Of a DNA stretch of 64,000 nucleotides, positions 11,421 to 23,121 are shown one piece after another. Below the pieces are notes generated by a model. That model saw nothing but the letters and a program-made list of their open reading frames with translations, ran no database searches and was not told where the DNA came from. The stretch's first letter is position 1. The number at the start of each line of letters is the position of its first letter. The DNA lies in assembly GCF_933775445.1 (NCBI RefSeq), contig NC_065877.1, positions 24,738,001 through 24,802,000 of the forward strand. The letters run 5' to 3'. This DNA is from Argentina anserina (lineage: Eukaryota > Streptophyta > Magnoliopsida > Rosales > Rosaceae). Both the position numbers and the translations under genes were made by a program.

Positions 11421-14400
11421 ATGAGCAGCAGAAGCAGTAGTTCTAGACCGCCAGCAGAAGACGCTTGGGTTCACGCTTACAAGACCTTGATTCCCGAATG
11501 GCAACACCTCTCACTCTCTCAGTCCCACTCTCACCAGGTTTGTCTTTCCCATCTAACCCTATTCTTGCTTCATTGCTATCAAGTTTTCTCACTTTATCCA
11601 TTTCGGCTATCAGGGTAGCTTGTTTTTTGCATCAATCTTTATGATTCTATTGATATATTGTGGTATAAGTAATCGAATTGCCAAGTATGCTAGTGGGTTT
11701 TCTGTTTTAGTGATTGAATAGTAGTTTGATTGCAAATAGCAGATATGTTGAGTTAAAGTTAATCTTTTTAACATGGTTATCTTATTGTTGAGGATTTCGT
11801 TTTGCAGTCAATAATCCCAATATCAATATCAAGGGTAAACCAATTCGATGCGGCAAGACTGGACATTGAAATGTCTGCCATGTTGAAAGAACAGTTAGTT
11901 AAGGTCTTCTCCTTGATGAAGGTATCTCTTGTGGTTTTATGATATATGTGAAAAGTCTTAGAATTTAGGTTCCAAGGTGTTTGGAGGATCCTAAAGCTGT
12001 TATTTTTATTGGGTTTAGCCAGGAATGTTATTTCAATATGAAGCCGAACTTGATGCTTTCCTCGAGTTTCTTATCTGGCGGTTCTCAATTTGGGTAGACA
12101 AGCCTACTCCGGGAATTTCCCTCATGAACCTGAGGTATAGAGACGAACGTGCTCTGGAAGCGAGAGGAAAAAGTGAGCATCCCTTACATTTCTTGCTTAG
12201 GATATAAGATGGTTGAGGATACCGGACATTTTAATGTAATTAGTTCGACAAAGTAGACAATTTAGACCTGACCTTTCTAAACTACTGTAGTTTTACATGA
12301 TTGATATGCCTGCTGTCATTAAGTGTGCCACAAGTGAAGCTTTTCTCTTTTTATTATAAATCCTTCTAATTTTATCTGTATAAATTTTATCCTAGAATGG
12401 CCATAAATCACTATGGAATGACGGAATACATTTTGATTTAGAGATAAGAGAAGTTAGCTTTCTTCCATTTGATAATCTATTTTCAAGTATCATCATTTTT
12501 CTCTTAAAGATTGCATAATCTACACCTATGCAACTAATATATGCAAATTCTAGATATCTGAGGTAGAAGGAGTTTTTATATAAACTAGATATTTCGGTGA
12601 ACAGGCATGTCCTTAAGTTTTTTGCTGTCAACAGTGGTATATGAGTTTATTTTGTTTCTAAGACAGCAGTCTACTGTTGAATTTTTCATTTAGTTCGTTT
12701 TTATTGGTTATTTTTTAAATATTTTTTTTACAGTCAGGACGGGATTGGAAGGACCTGGACTTACAGTTGCACAAAAGCTTTGGTATTGTGTTGCCACTGT
12801 CGGTGGTCAATACATCTGGGCTCGATTACAATCATTCTCTGCTTTCCGTAGGTGGGGCGATTCAGAACAGGTGCTGTTTTGTGTTCCTGTCCTTTCACTG
12901 CCCCTCAATAAAACATGTGGAGGAATTCTCTAACTAGACAGACAATGCTCTCTGTGTTTTTGTTTACAGAGGTCACTAGCACGAGGAGCATGGATTATGA
13001 TACAGCGGATAGAAGGACTTTATAAAGCTGCTTCATTTTGCAACCTGCTTTTATTTCTCTATACAGGAAGGTAAGTAATTTAGTCTTGACTTAGAGTTCC
13101 CTAAACATGTAACATCCATATTAACATCAACCGCTTGTTTAAGAGACACAAGTGCACAGCATCTGGGGTTGTAAGTTATTATTTAGTTCCTGAATATATA
13201 AAGTTCACTGCATTTGCAACATTGTATATTCTGTTGGATGAAAATCAAAAGCTCATCATGAATCTATTGATTTAGATCTCCATTTGTTTACATTCAATTG
13301 TATATAGGTCAATCCTGTTGCTATAGCTGCATTTGTACTGGATATTTGAAATAATGTGAGACCCTTGTTATGCAAAGGCTTTTATGGTGATCCAAGAACA
13401 ATATTTGTCATGATGAGCTTTGTAGAACTAAAACTTTTACTCGCATATTGTGATGCAGGTATAGGACTATTATCGAAAGAGCTCTAAGAGCTAGGCTGGT
13501 TTATGGGAGCCCTATTATGAACCGAGCAGTTAGCTTTGAGTACATGAATCGACAGTTAGTATGGAATGAATTCTCGGTATGTTCTCTTGTACTTGACCTA
13601 AAGTGCCAAAACTAGTAGTCAGGATGTCAATAAAATTTACAGCAGATTTAAATCTCGGAGTTTTAGTTCATTTCCATTTCTAAAGACATGCATGGAAAGA
13701 AATTGTATGGTAAATTTATTCTTTGATGGGCAATAGCCAAAATATGTTTGACAATTTTCATGATGAGGGCTTTTTCTGCACAGACAAACTGTAAATATGA
13801 TATTAAAATTGTTCCTTAACATTTCTATTATTTGAAGTTCTGGTTTCGCCAATTAGAAATCAAGAAACAACAAATAGCATTGACCAGAAGATGCTCTTGG
13901 TTTTCAAACATCATCTGTTCCTCAGAATTTGTGGTGTTCTTGGTGATTATACTTATAAATTCTTATTTGCAGTATAATTTGATATTCAAAGAGTTGGAAA
14001 CATTCATTCTTGCATGATATAATTTGTTTAAAGAAAGCAGTTCTATGGATAGAACCCTGTCTATGTGGTTTGTAATGGCTGTACATATAAATTTTATTGA
14101 TTGTGTTGCAACCACACAAGTTTACATCAGGTTCAGGCCCTTTCCTACTCCTGTTTTTATGTTTGTGGCATATATCTGGATGGTTTCGAATAATGAAACT
14201 AAACATCAAGGTAAATGCTCATGCCCATTCTGACAAAGAAAAAAGCATCATAAGGATTTTTATTTTATTTTTGGGAAAAAATGGTTTTAGATTTCGATAT
14301 ATGGATCATATTGCATAATCCAAAATTATGGCCTTGCTATGGGATGACATTTGAAAACAGAAAACAGCAATATAATTGCTATATTTAGGGTTCGGTCCTA

Positions 14401-15074
14401 AATAATTGTATCATCATCCCTTAACTCATGATTTGCTTTTCTCAGAGGCTGTTCTTGTACTTAACTATGGTTGTTACGGGGAATATGTAGATGAATTTAA
14501 ATTGGTTTTGGCTGATTGCAGGAGATGTTATTGTTGCTTCTTCCTCTTCTTAACTCAACATCCGTGAAAAACTTTCTTCGCCTGTTTTCAAAGGATAAAT
14601 CTTCAAGTTCAACAGAGGATGACTCTGCTTGTCCCATTTGCCAGGCTACTCCAACGGTTCCATTTTGCGCTCTTCCCTGTCAGCACAGGTACGTAAATTA
14701 CTTCATTTCGACCTACTACTGGTGCTCTTATCCACACCTAGGAACACTAATTTCATCACTCCCATGACTTGTTCTTGGAAGAAAAGTACAACGAATAAGA
14801 CATCTCATAGAGCCTATAAAATTGTTGAACCAAAACTTTGCTCTACCTTGGATACATTTGGCTCACAAAACAGCCAAACATGTTGCTCACCAACTTATGA
14901 TTTATATACTACAAGTCTACACCTTGCCATATAATTGCTCTTCATGCTTGCAGATACTGCTACTACTGCCTAAGAACAAGGTGTGCGGCAGTCCCTTCCT
15001 TCAGATGTTCCAGATGCAATGAACCAGTCGTCGCCATGCAACGGCAGGCCAACAATCCAAATCAAAAGCAATGA
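11421..15074 (+). CDS. PEX2: Peroxisome biogenesis protein 2 (PEX2), RING E3 ligase
   Basis: A peroxisomal membrane RING protein of the PEX2-PEX10-PEX12 complex, which ubiquitinates the PEX5 import receptor for recycling. I place eight exons: 11421-11537, 11808-11921, 12019-12172, 12734-12870, 12970-13070, 13459-13576, 14522-14688 and 14954-15074. All have GT-AG borders and consistent phase. The product is 342 residues, close to the roughly 333 of Arabidopsis PEX2. Seen motifs include INQFDAARLD-like VNQFDAARLDIEMSAMLKEQ, FLIWRFSIWVDKPTPG, QSFSAFRRWGDSEQ and SFEYMNRQLVWNEFSEMLL. The C-terminal RING is complete: C284, C287, C300, H302, C305, C308, C321 and C324. The first ATG of exon 1 in frame with the conserved block was chosen as the start. 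The gene is convergent with the THA8-like gene, 319 bp apart. It appears intact. Confidence 0.96.
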
Positions 15075-15392
15075 TAATCGCAGAGGGAGAAGCAAGCATT
15101 TTATAGAAGTAGCAAAAAAGAGTACAAAATAAAGTGACATTTACTTTCTTTCCCTATAATCTCTACAAGCACCACCTAGGGGGAAAGTAACATTGAAAAA
15201 AAATTCATCAATCATATATGCTTTGTAGAATAATTCATTCATCTATTGAGTAGAAAGAGCTTCATTCTTGTATGAGATGATTTCTTTTCACCGGCCACGA
15301 ACACATTGATCGGAGTTTTCCTAATAGATACAGGAAAATATGCGTAAACCAATTCTCTTATATAAAATGGAAACTAATACATCAGAAAAGGA

Positions 15393-16082
15393 TCAAGATT
15401 GAACTAATAGTTGTGGACCAAATTTGAGATCAACCTCATCAGCAAGCTCAGCTTCACCAAGCTTCCTCAATCCCTTGCTCAACACCCTAACCATGTACTC
15501 ATCTGCTTCAAAACCACTACTCCCCCACCCATTCCTCTTCAACATCTCGTAAATCCTCACCGTCGATTCCCTCCGGTCGGCGCCAACGACGGCCTTGATC
15601 AACCTAATCAGCCCCTTATCACTGCCCCACTGGAGACCCCCGCTCTCCTTCTCCAGCTCACAAACCAGCGCGTCGATCTCCTCCCCCAATTCATTTCGGG
15701 CCAGCGCCAGAGCCACCTCGGCGTAGACGGCGACGTCGGGCTGGTATTCTGATCGGAGGGCGGAGAAGGCTTGCAGGGCGAGGTGGCACTGGTCCTGCCG
15801 TAGAAGCTCCTTGAGGGCGGCGACGAGGTCGGACTTGATTAGGCGGGAGAGGGTTTTGGAGACGAGGGAGGGGTCATTCGGGTCGGATCTTTGGGCGCGT
15901 TTGAGGGCTTGGACGGCTTGGATGGCCTCGATGCTGAGGACGCGGCCTTTGACCAAGGGTCCACGCTTGTCGCGTGGGCCGCAGCGTATGGAAACGCGGG
16001 CGGCGGTGGAGGCGGGTGGGGAATGCAGAAAGCGGGCGGGTTTGAGGAAGGTGGTCGGGTTTGGGAGGAGAGAGGACGCCAT
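15393..16082 (-). CDS. THA8: THYLAKOID ASSEMBLY 8-like chloroplast PPR protein
   Basis: A single-exon gene for a 229-residue protein. Residues 1 to about 35 are rich in Ser, Ala, Pro and Arg without acids, as in a chloroplast transit peptide. The segment RGPLVKGRVLSIEAIQAVQ (about 40-58), followed by LIKSDLVAALKELLRQDQC and VVGADRRESTVRIYEMLKR, matches what I know of the THA8 family. These are short P-type PPR proteins that bind plastid introns and promote splicing of ycf3 and trnA transcripts in maize. Length fits the family. Helical PPR repeats fill the middle and C-terminus, and the ending WGSSGFEADEYMVRVLSKGL is characteristic. THA8 and THA8-like paralogues exist, so the exact orthologue is not certain. 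The gene is more GC-rich than its surroundings, is convergent with PEX2, and is intact. Confidence 0.88.
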   Translation of the reverse strand: MASSLLPNPTTFLKPARFLHSPPASTAARVSIRCGPRDKRGPLVKGRVLSIEAIQAVQALKRAQRSDPNDPSLVSKTLSRLIKSDLVAALKELLRQDQCHLALQAFSALRSEYQPDVAVYAEVALALARNELGEEIDALVCELEKESGGLQWGSDKGLIRLIKAVVGADRRESTVRIYEMLKRNGWGSSGFEADEYMVRVLSKGLRKLGEAELADEVDLKFGPQLLVQS

Positions 16083-16180
16083 GGATGAGATGAAAATGGA
16101 ACAGAAGAGAGAGAGCTAGCTGGGGTTTAAATCGGGGGTTTTGTTAATGACGACTTTACCCTTCAAAAGAAGGGATGTTG

Positions 16181-16186
16181 AAAAAA
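16181..16186 (-). terminator. Pol III terminator of tRNA-Ser
   Basis: Six T residues on the minus strand begin two bases after the discriminator base of the tRNA gene, the usual RNA polymerase III stop. Confidence 0.85.
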
Positions 16187-16187
16187 T

Positions 16188-16269
16188 CGTCGACAGCAGG
16201 ATTCGAACCTGCGCAGGCAAAGCCCAACAGATTTCGAGTCTGTCTCCTTAACCACTCGGACATATCGAC
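16188..16269 (-). tRNA. tRNA-Ser (anticodon CGA)
   Basis: On the minus strand a full class II tRNA folds. The 7-bp acceptor pairs gtcgata with tgtcgac (one G-T pair), followed by discriminator G, which is typical of tRNA-Ser. The D region is ccgagtggttaagg. The anticodon stem acaga/tctgt closes the loop ctcgaaa, giving anticodon CGA (reads UCG). There is a long variable arm, and the T arm caggttcgaatcctg carries the B box ggttcgaatcc. No intron. It lies about 100 bp upstream of the THA8-like start on the same strand and looks functional. Confidence 0.97.
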
Positions 16270-16674
16270 GTTCTTGCTTAAGTTTGCTGTGATTATTAAT
16301 TAGATACGATTTTATGATATTTTGAATGAAAGTATTTCAATCTTCGAGGACCCAGATAAAACCAAAAACAATCGTCTCTCAAATCCTACGCCAAAAAATC
16401 ACTAAATCAATTACTGACTGATATGTACACGTCCAAAAAAAAATTACTGATTGATATATGGTGGGCTATATCGCCTATATGTATGTTTGGTACATTATTG
16501 ATTGATCATTGCAGAAAAGTTGGCTGAGTTAGACTAATGTACTAAAACTAGATACCTTTCTCATGCCTCGTGTGCCTGAAATTTGATGTATAAAACTAAG
16601 AAAATATTTCTGAAAGTTACGATTACATCCTTATTTGTGTGTTGATCTAATACATTTTCCTTTTCATTATAGAT

Positions 16675-16732
16675 TACGTATCTCTATAGTACATATCAAT
16701 TTTCATTTTCTTAAGGAATTTCTCTATGTAAT
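16675..16732. repeat. 58-bp direct repeat, left copy
   Basis: From tacgtatctctatagtacat to tctctatgtaat. It matches 18821-18878 at 57 of 58 positions (one T/C difference). The two copies border the terminal-inverted-repeat element between them. Confidence 0.95.
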
Positions 16733-18820
16733 AGTTGTGTTTGGCGCAGCTGTGACTTATAAGATAAGCTGATTTATACTTATTTCTGAAAATAAATTAC
16801 TAATAAGTTAAGTAGCTGACTGTTTGGTAAACTAACTTATTATAAGTAGCTTTTAGTGACATAAGCTGTGTAGAGTGTTTGGTAAACTTAAACTGACTTA
16901 TGTTTTGTGTTTGTATAATGACAATTTCTTTGCAAATACAATATAATTTCTTAATTTATTCTTTTTTCTATCACTTCCCTTTATTAGTATTATAACTTTT
17001 CACTTTTATTTCAAGTAACATTAATAAATAGATATTCTATGTTTTCCAATACGTAATAACAAAATACATTTTTAATTGACACAAATAATATTAAAAATAT
17101 CTTAACACATTCAACCAATCTCAATACCAAACAACAAAATACATTTTTCATTTGCATCAATTAATTTCAGGCTAAACGCATACTCATCAAACTTTGAGCG
17201 ATCTCATTTATTATTGCTTCCATTTCTTGTGGATTCATGACCATGCTCATTCTCCTCTACATCATCATCCATCCTCATCTCATCATTTGGCAAATTGCAT
17301 CAGGTAAAGGCGTAAAGCCTTTGTACTTGGCTTTCCAGAGGCAAATAAACCTTCTTCATATCGACCATCTTCATGGTCAAAGAAACCTAATACTACCCTA
17401 GTGAGGTCTGCCTCTGACCCATTTTAAATTGTTGCTTGCCACCAAAGTTTTTATCAGTAAAATTTATGAGCTATAGCCATTGGCACTAGCTTCAAAAACC
17501 AGTGCTGCAGGTCTGCAATCATCCTCATGTTGAGCTTAGCTATTCTCACTAACCCTTTTAAGAGTCGAAATATTATCGAACCTTGAACTGTAAAGCAACA
17601 TAAGGTCATGGTTTCCAATTCATTATGTCAACAGGAGACAACATGAGAATGCATTTGTATGCATTTCATGATCAAAGCTTCACTTCAGAAAGCCTAATAC
17701 AACATTGTGCATAGAGCCATAAAAAATTAAAATATACCGTCTTCCACAGAAAGACAATTGAATAATTCCCAATTACTAACAACTTCTGCTATATGCAAAG
17801 CTGAGAGGGCAAATTATACAACTTCATTCGAACTTTTATTGACATAGAAGAAAGGTACAGATGGAAGAGACTAGGCCAAAACCCCTACCATGAGACACAA
17901 ATCAATATAGAAGCAAGTACATAAACAGTTGCTAACTATAACTGATATTCTTCTGATCCAAACGAAACTAACTGGAACTAATATGCAATTCTCAAATAAC
18001 TGGAACTAACCAAAATACAATCAAAGCATCACTATGAAACATTATCTTGATATAGCAGTAAAATCTCAGAATTTTCAATTCTTGCTAACATTGACGGAAA
18101 CTAGAACCGAAGCATATCATCACGTAAAACACACTGTGAGGAATATCTTTGATACCTTTTTTGTTGCCGATGCCAGCATGAGTCACCGAAAAGTGCAAAG
18201 GAACCCGACAGATTTTCTTGAGCTTCAATTGATCGATTCTCTCTCATGAAAGCTTCTCCTCAAAAACTAAGGCCACATAGGTGTCAAAAATGACGAGATG
18301 AAGCTATCCATACCCATGAGAAGCCCTGACTTGACCGAAATCAGAAAACCCCATTAAAACTGTCACCACCTTCTCTCCGATTTTCTTTCTCCAAGTCTCG
18401 TCTTTGAAAACTAAAGCTTTAGGGGTAATGACGACGACATCGAGAGGAATACTTCTAGGTTGGTCTAATACCATGAGAACTTGAGAAGGCCGGAAGATGG
18501 AGGAGCGACATAGCTCCGACGCGCATAACATCTGGAGACTAAGGTCAGACCATGTAGGTTTTCCAAAAACAATGCTGTAATTTGCTGATGTTTTCAGGGG
18601 TACCCAACGTCAATATCAAAATTTCATTAATTCGCGAAAAGAGCTCCGCGTTTTCTGACTTAACTTATAATTCAAAGAAGGATTGGGCTAGCTTTTGCTT
18701 ATCCCTTGAAAAACGTCTGTGACTTTTAAGATTAGTCAGTTGCTTGTGTCTTTACCAAACAGCAAAAGCTCCTTATCTCATAAGTTAAGGAGCTTATAAG
18801 CCCCGCCAAACGCGATCGTA
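16733..18820. mobile_element. Terminal-inverted-repeat element flanked by a 58-bp duplication
   Basis: The left end, gtgtttggcgcagc...acttataag, is matched in inverted orientation by the right end, cttataagccccgccaaacgc. Subterminal gtttggtaaa and aagctcctta motifs recur in both arms. The ends resemble hAT- or Harbinger-type termini, but I cannot find a clean 3- or 8-bp target duplication right at them. Instead a 58-bp direct repeat borders the whole 2.1-kb insert. The interior is degenerate, with no intact transposase ORF, so the class is undetermined. Confidence 0.7.
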
Positions 18821-18878
18821 TACGTATCTCTATAGTACATATCAATTTTCATTTTCTCAAGGAATTTCTCTATGTAAT
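18821..18878. repeat. 58-bp direct repeat, right copy
   Basis: Second copy of the 58-bp sequence at 16675-16732, starting immediately after the right end of the insert. Confidence 0.95.
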
Positions 18879-19413
18879 GTTTATATAAAAAAACCTCTTA
18901 TTAATTAATGAAACAAGTTATCATTCATATAATTTTCTCTCAGATCACGTTATCATCATCTATAACCCAAGCTTAGAACTATATTCCTAGCTTTGGAAAA
19001 AAAAATCAAAAACCCAAAATGTTTTAATCTAGCTGTCAGCCCTATATTTCCGACCACCGACACTTTTTTCCTCTTACATTCCTTTCGGCACGCTACCTTC
19101 ATATTTCGCATCACCGCAAACTTTGCGCACCCCTACACTAGTTTTACTCAATTTTAGTGCAACTTTTTGCACTAAATCTTGACATTTCAATTTTGTTCCT
19201 CCCACCTATTCTCGCACATTAGAGGTTAAAAAGAGGAGGCTCGAACAAGAAGAGCTTTCAACTCCTAGATTCGCAAGTATAAGGTAAATTTTTCTAAATA
19301 CTTGTTGTATAACTATATAGATAATTTATTGGGCTCTATTAGCTTTATTCATCTAGCTATCTTTTCCCCTACATATTCTTATATCGCATATGAGGTCAAT
19401 GAAAGGAATTTTC
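18879..19413. other. Intergenic DNA
   Basis: AT-rich sequence between the terminal-inverted-repeat element and the solo LTR. No gene or element ends were seen. Confidence 0.5.
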
Positions 19414-20427
19414 TGTTGGAAAAATGGTTAATAAACCATTTAAAACCAAATTTTAATTGATTAATTTAATTACGTTAAACGTATAATTAATCAAAGATGA
19501 ACATAGATTTGAGTTCCCCATAATGAGGGCTACAAGATCATATGTTTATTTGTGTAATTTGGTTTGTGGGTGAATAAGAAATTGTCACACAAAGATGGCT
19601 ACTTAGAATGAGGGAAAAGTGTTTGTCCCACATTGGAAAAGAGAAGTGTTGAAAAGACTTTATATAGAATCCATTGTGTATGGATTGTAAAGTGTGTAAG
19701 TCCCCTTATACCCTCTCGCGCACGCGCAGGGGGGTGTAAATCCCAGGTCACAAGGGAAACTCGTGTATGTCCATGCGACCTGCGGACACGAAGTCAACAT
19801 CGAATTGAAGGTCGGAACACAGATTCTTTTGCATTTCCGAAAATTCGGTTTTGACATTTCAAATTCTCTTGACTGTTCAAATTCTTCTTTTGTAACAACT
19901 GTGTGTTATGGAGAATTATAACAGAATTGAAATCAGTGCTTGTAACATATGTAACTCATATATGTTATGATCTTTTGATTTCTATAACAGCCATCTTATT
20001 CATTGCTGAATGCAAATCCTCACTGTATAAATAGCCACCATCCTTTCATTGTAAAATCATCCATTCGAAACACAATCATCTCCCACTCTCAAAGTTCTTA
20101 GCTATTCTTTAGTGATAGAACGAGGTACCTTTCGAGTTCGTTGAAGGTTCTAGTTAGTAGGGCAACTTCCTAGAATTGTTTAGTCGTTATATCCTGGGAG
20201 ACAAGTGCCAAGCATCCTTGCACCGGTAGAGGAGGTGTAAACGCCTTAAGGACAGTGTGGTATCACACACGTCTCGACTAGTTCTTCCATCACCAATTGT
20301 TCGGTATTTTGATTGAATTTTTTTTTGTGTTCTTCGTTATTAGAACTACACGTTTTGTTTCTGCTTTATTATTTTTATAATTCAGTTTATTAAATTATAT
20401 ATGTAATATATCACTGTTTTTATAACA
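19414..20427 (+). mobile_element. Solo LTR of a Copia-type retrotransposon
   Basis: It begins tgttggaaaaatgg and ends tttataaca (TG...CA), and is flanked by the perfect 5-bp target duplication ttttc (19409-19413 and 20428-20432). Inside is a promoter-like gtataaatagcc at about 20025. The 1014-bp length and the opening taataaaccatttaaaacca are familiar from plant Copia LTRs. No primer site or coding sequence lies between the target copies, so the internal part was lost by LTR-LTR recombination. Confidence 0.88.
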
Positions 20428-20664
20428 TTTTCAATTGAAGTTGGTGTGTGACAGTACTAGGGGAGCCACGATACTATACATATAGAAGATAATTGATTTT
20501 TTGTGGATTTTTTTATACACCACATTTTTGGGTGTGATATTGAGATCACCGTTATTTGCATCAATTAATTTGTGACCATTTACATCAACTTTTTTCTAAT
20601 TTTTTATATATATACATCAATAGTATTCTTATACAATCCATCTTCTTTTAGATGTTGTAACCAT

Positions 20665-21320
20665 TGCGTCCGGACTTCAAGATCTTGGATCTTGAAGGCA
20701 AAGAATAGCATCTATGGGTTTTCAATATGGAGCTTGTTTTTCGAAGCAAAGACATTGCCAATATTTTTATTGATGACGCCCACACTATTTCATTTACTAA
20801 TACTGCTAAGATACAAGCTCTCATTTATATGAGGCGCCATATCCATACTGCTTTGAAGAAGCAATATTTGCATATAAAAGATCCTAAGGAGTTATGAGAC
20901 AAGCTAAAGTTGCGATTTTCTGACAAACTACTTCCATAGTTGACTTTAAAATGGAAAACCATTCGTTTGTTGGATTATGCTAAAGTGGATGATTTCCATC
21001 AAGACATGCTCACTTTGCAGTTAGATCTTGGTACAGTTGGAGTCGTCAAGACTCATAGAGATCTTCTCAACAAAACTCTTGACACCTTCCCTCTCGCTTA
21101 TGAGTTTCTTGCACATCAATATCGTACTGCGGTTGAAGAAAGTAATATTCAGACATTTGCCGACGTAATGGCAATGTTATCTAAGAGAGAGCAACACTAT
21201 GAAATCATGCTCAACAATAAGAATGCAAGACTTGTTGGAACTGAAAAGAATTATGTAGAACAGAAATCAGAATGTCCCATATTAACAGCTAGCGAACCAA
21301 CCACGTGGTGGAAACTTTAG
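20665..21320 (+). pseudogene. Copia gag (UBN2-type) relic
   Basis: One frame reads, with stops, DFKILDLEGKE, then MRRHIHTALKKQYLHIKDPKEL (stop where W is expected) DKLKLRF, then a second stop, and then an open stretch containing DYAKVDDFHQDML, LLNKTLDTFPLAYEFLAHQYR and FADVMAMLSKREQH. This is the layout of the plant Copia gag polyprotein (DUF4219/UBN2). At least three in-frame stops break it and it has no zinc knuckle. It sits just right of the solo LTR but outside its target duplication, so it belongs to a different, older insertion. Confidence 0.7.
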
Positions 21321-21479
21321 AGGATAAAACCATATTTCAGCTAATACAATTTCATTTTTAGTATAGATTACTTATTTATGTAATACATATAAATTTCAAA
21401 AATTTCAAAAATCTCTCTATGTAAACGGTATCCTGAAGGTGTGTTATGTAACAAAGTTAAAATCATAAGAGCTTTTTTC

Positions 21480-22590
21480 TCTCTCTCTTTAGGCGACGGC
21501 CAGCCCTAAATCTAGGGTATTTCTCAATGCAACCAGTGGTCTCCAGCGAGCATCACTTCCCTCGCCAAGCCAACCAGGCGCTTTCTTTAAGGGTGCGCAC
21601 CCCCTTTTCTCATCGAGGGGCTTTTGCAATCTGAAACAGGTTATTTGATCTCGATGGCGGTCGTGACTGTTCTCGACATTCGGGTGTGCGGGTCAGTGCC
21701 ACTGTGTTGATGTGGGCTCCAGCGACCCAAGTGGGGGAGGCCCTTCTTCCGGGCTGTGGTGCGGACGGGGTCAAGTGGGTAGCCGGAGCAGTTGTCGTCA
21801 TTCTAGAACCTGGATTGGGGTCCTCGGATCCGGATTTGGGATCTGAGACGACGTGGATTCAGAGGCACCAGAGACTTGGTTTGTTGGCCTCTAGTTGCGC
21901 ACATAGAGATTCTTGGTTCGGCTGCGATCTCCCTTGGTGGATTCCGACGACAAGTGCTGGGCCGCCTTATGTCGACGACGATGGGGTGGGCTGAGGTGTG
22001 CGGTGATTGGGTGACCAAAGTTTTTTCTCCTATTGGGCCATGTCCAGTTGGGCTTGTTCTTGCATGGGCTTGATTGGAGTTTGGATGTTGAGGCCCAGTC
22101 ACTATTGGGTCAAGATCTGGGATCCATAATGTTGGCACTTCGGCGCTTTATCATTTGAATGCCCTTTCCTTTGGTTCTGGTTACAGAGAGTTCAATTGCT
22201 AACGTCACGAGGGAACGTCCTCAAGGTTGTACGGTTACATGTATGTATCTCTAGGGGAGTACGCCATTGGTCACCATCGTGTCTCTCGGGCCGCCTCTCG
22301 TGTTCCTTTCACATCATATAGACCGGCCATGCTACAGTTATAATTACGGTCTTGGTTACTTCTCAATATTTTCACTGCTTTGACTTATGAAGTACAACGA
22401 TATCAGGCGACATCTAGTCCTTTGGTTACAATTATTTTCAGACGTTCGTATGCCTCTTGTTATCCTTTATTATTTTTACAAATACATTTGTGCATTTCGT
22501 TGTTTTTACTTTTTCATTTCGATGTTTTTGCATCGCTCCATGTATTTTTTTTTAGCTCAATATAATTTTTGTCATTCCTAAAAAAAAAAA
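21480..22590 (+). other. Retroposon-like sequence with a poly-A tail
   Basis: It starts with a (TC)n run leading into ggcgacggccagccc, has a GC-rich first half (to about 22.1 kb), and ends in a low-complexity T-rich stretch closing with tcattcctaaaaaaaaaa at about 22570-22588. A TC-run start and a poly-A end fit a plant LINE with an internal deletion, but I find no reverse transcriptase or endonuclease coding sequence and no target duplication. ORFs here are not convincing host genes. Confidence 0.35.
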
Positions 22591-23121
22591 TTATATGTAA
22601 TATCTATATATAAATGACTCTTACCGATCCGAAAACATAGTTATCATTAATATCTTTTACCCTTGATCAGAAAACAAATCTAATTTGAAGTAAGAAATAG
22701 ATAAGAGGGTAGACAATAAAATATGAAAAAGGAAATGAGAAAAGAAAGAAGAAGAAAGTAGGGAGAAGAAATGAAGAACTTTAGTGCCGCCCCATTTTCT
22801 TTCCTGTACGTCTGTCTCTCTGTCAACAATCGAATTCAAAGAATTCAAATACCCAACACATAAAGCAAACAGCTTTCGCAGCTGTCCTGATAAGTGCTTT
22901 TCTTCCACACCCCAAAAAAAGATAACGAAGAACAGTGCAGCGATCACCGGCTTTCTCTTACTCCCTTCTCTTCTCTTCTGGTGAGTACCCCACTACGACA
23001 TCTGTGTTTCAATTCCTTGTTCACTCGAGTCTTTTTGGGTTTTGATCGTCTACTTATATGATCCATTGGGTGGTTTTAGATTTCAGTTCATTTCTATACT
23101 AGAGCCTGAAGGAATCAAGTC

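Noticed and set aside
13832..14318. ORFs on both strands
   Set aside because: They lie in intron 6 of PEX2 and have no recognisable domain.
15411..16119. Plus-strand ORFs of 65-113 codons
   Set aside because: Shadows of the GC-rich THA8-like gene on the minus strand.
21686..22138. GC-rich ORFs on both strands
   Set aside because: No conserved domain, overlapping open frames on both strands, and located in a retroposon-like sequence with a poly-A tail.
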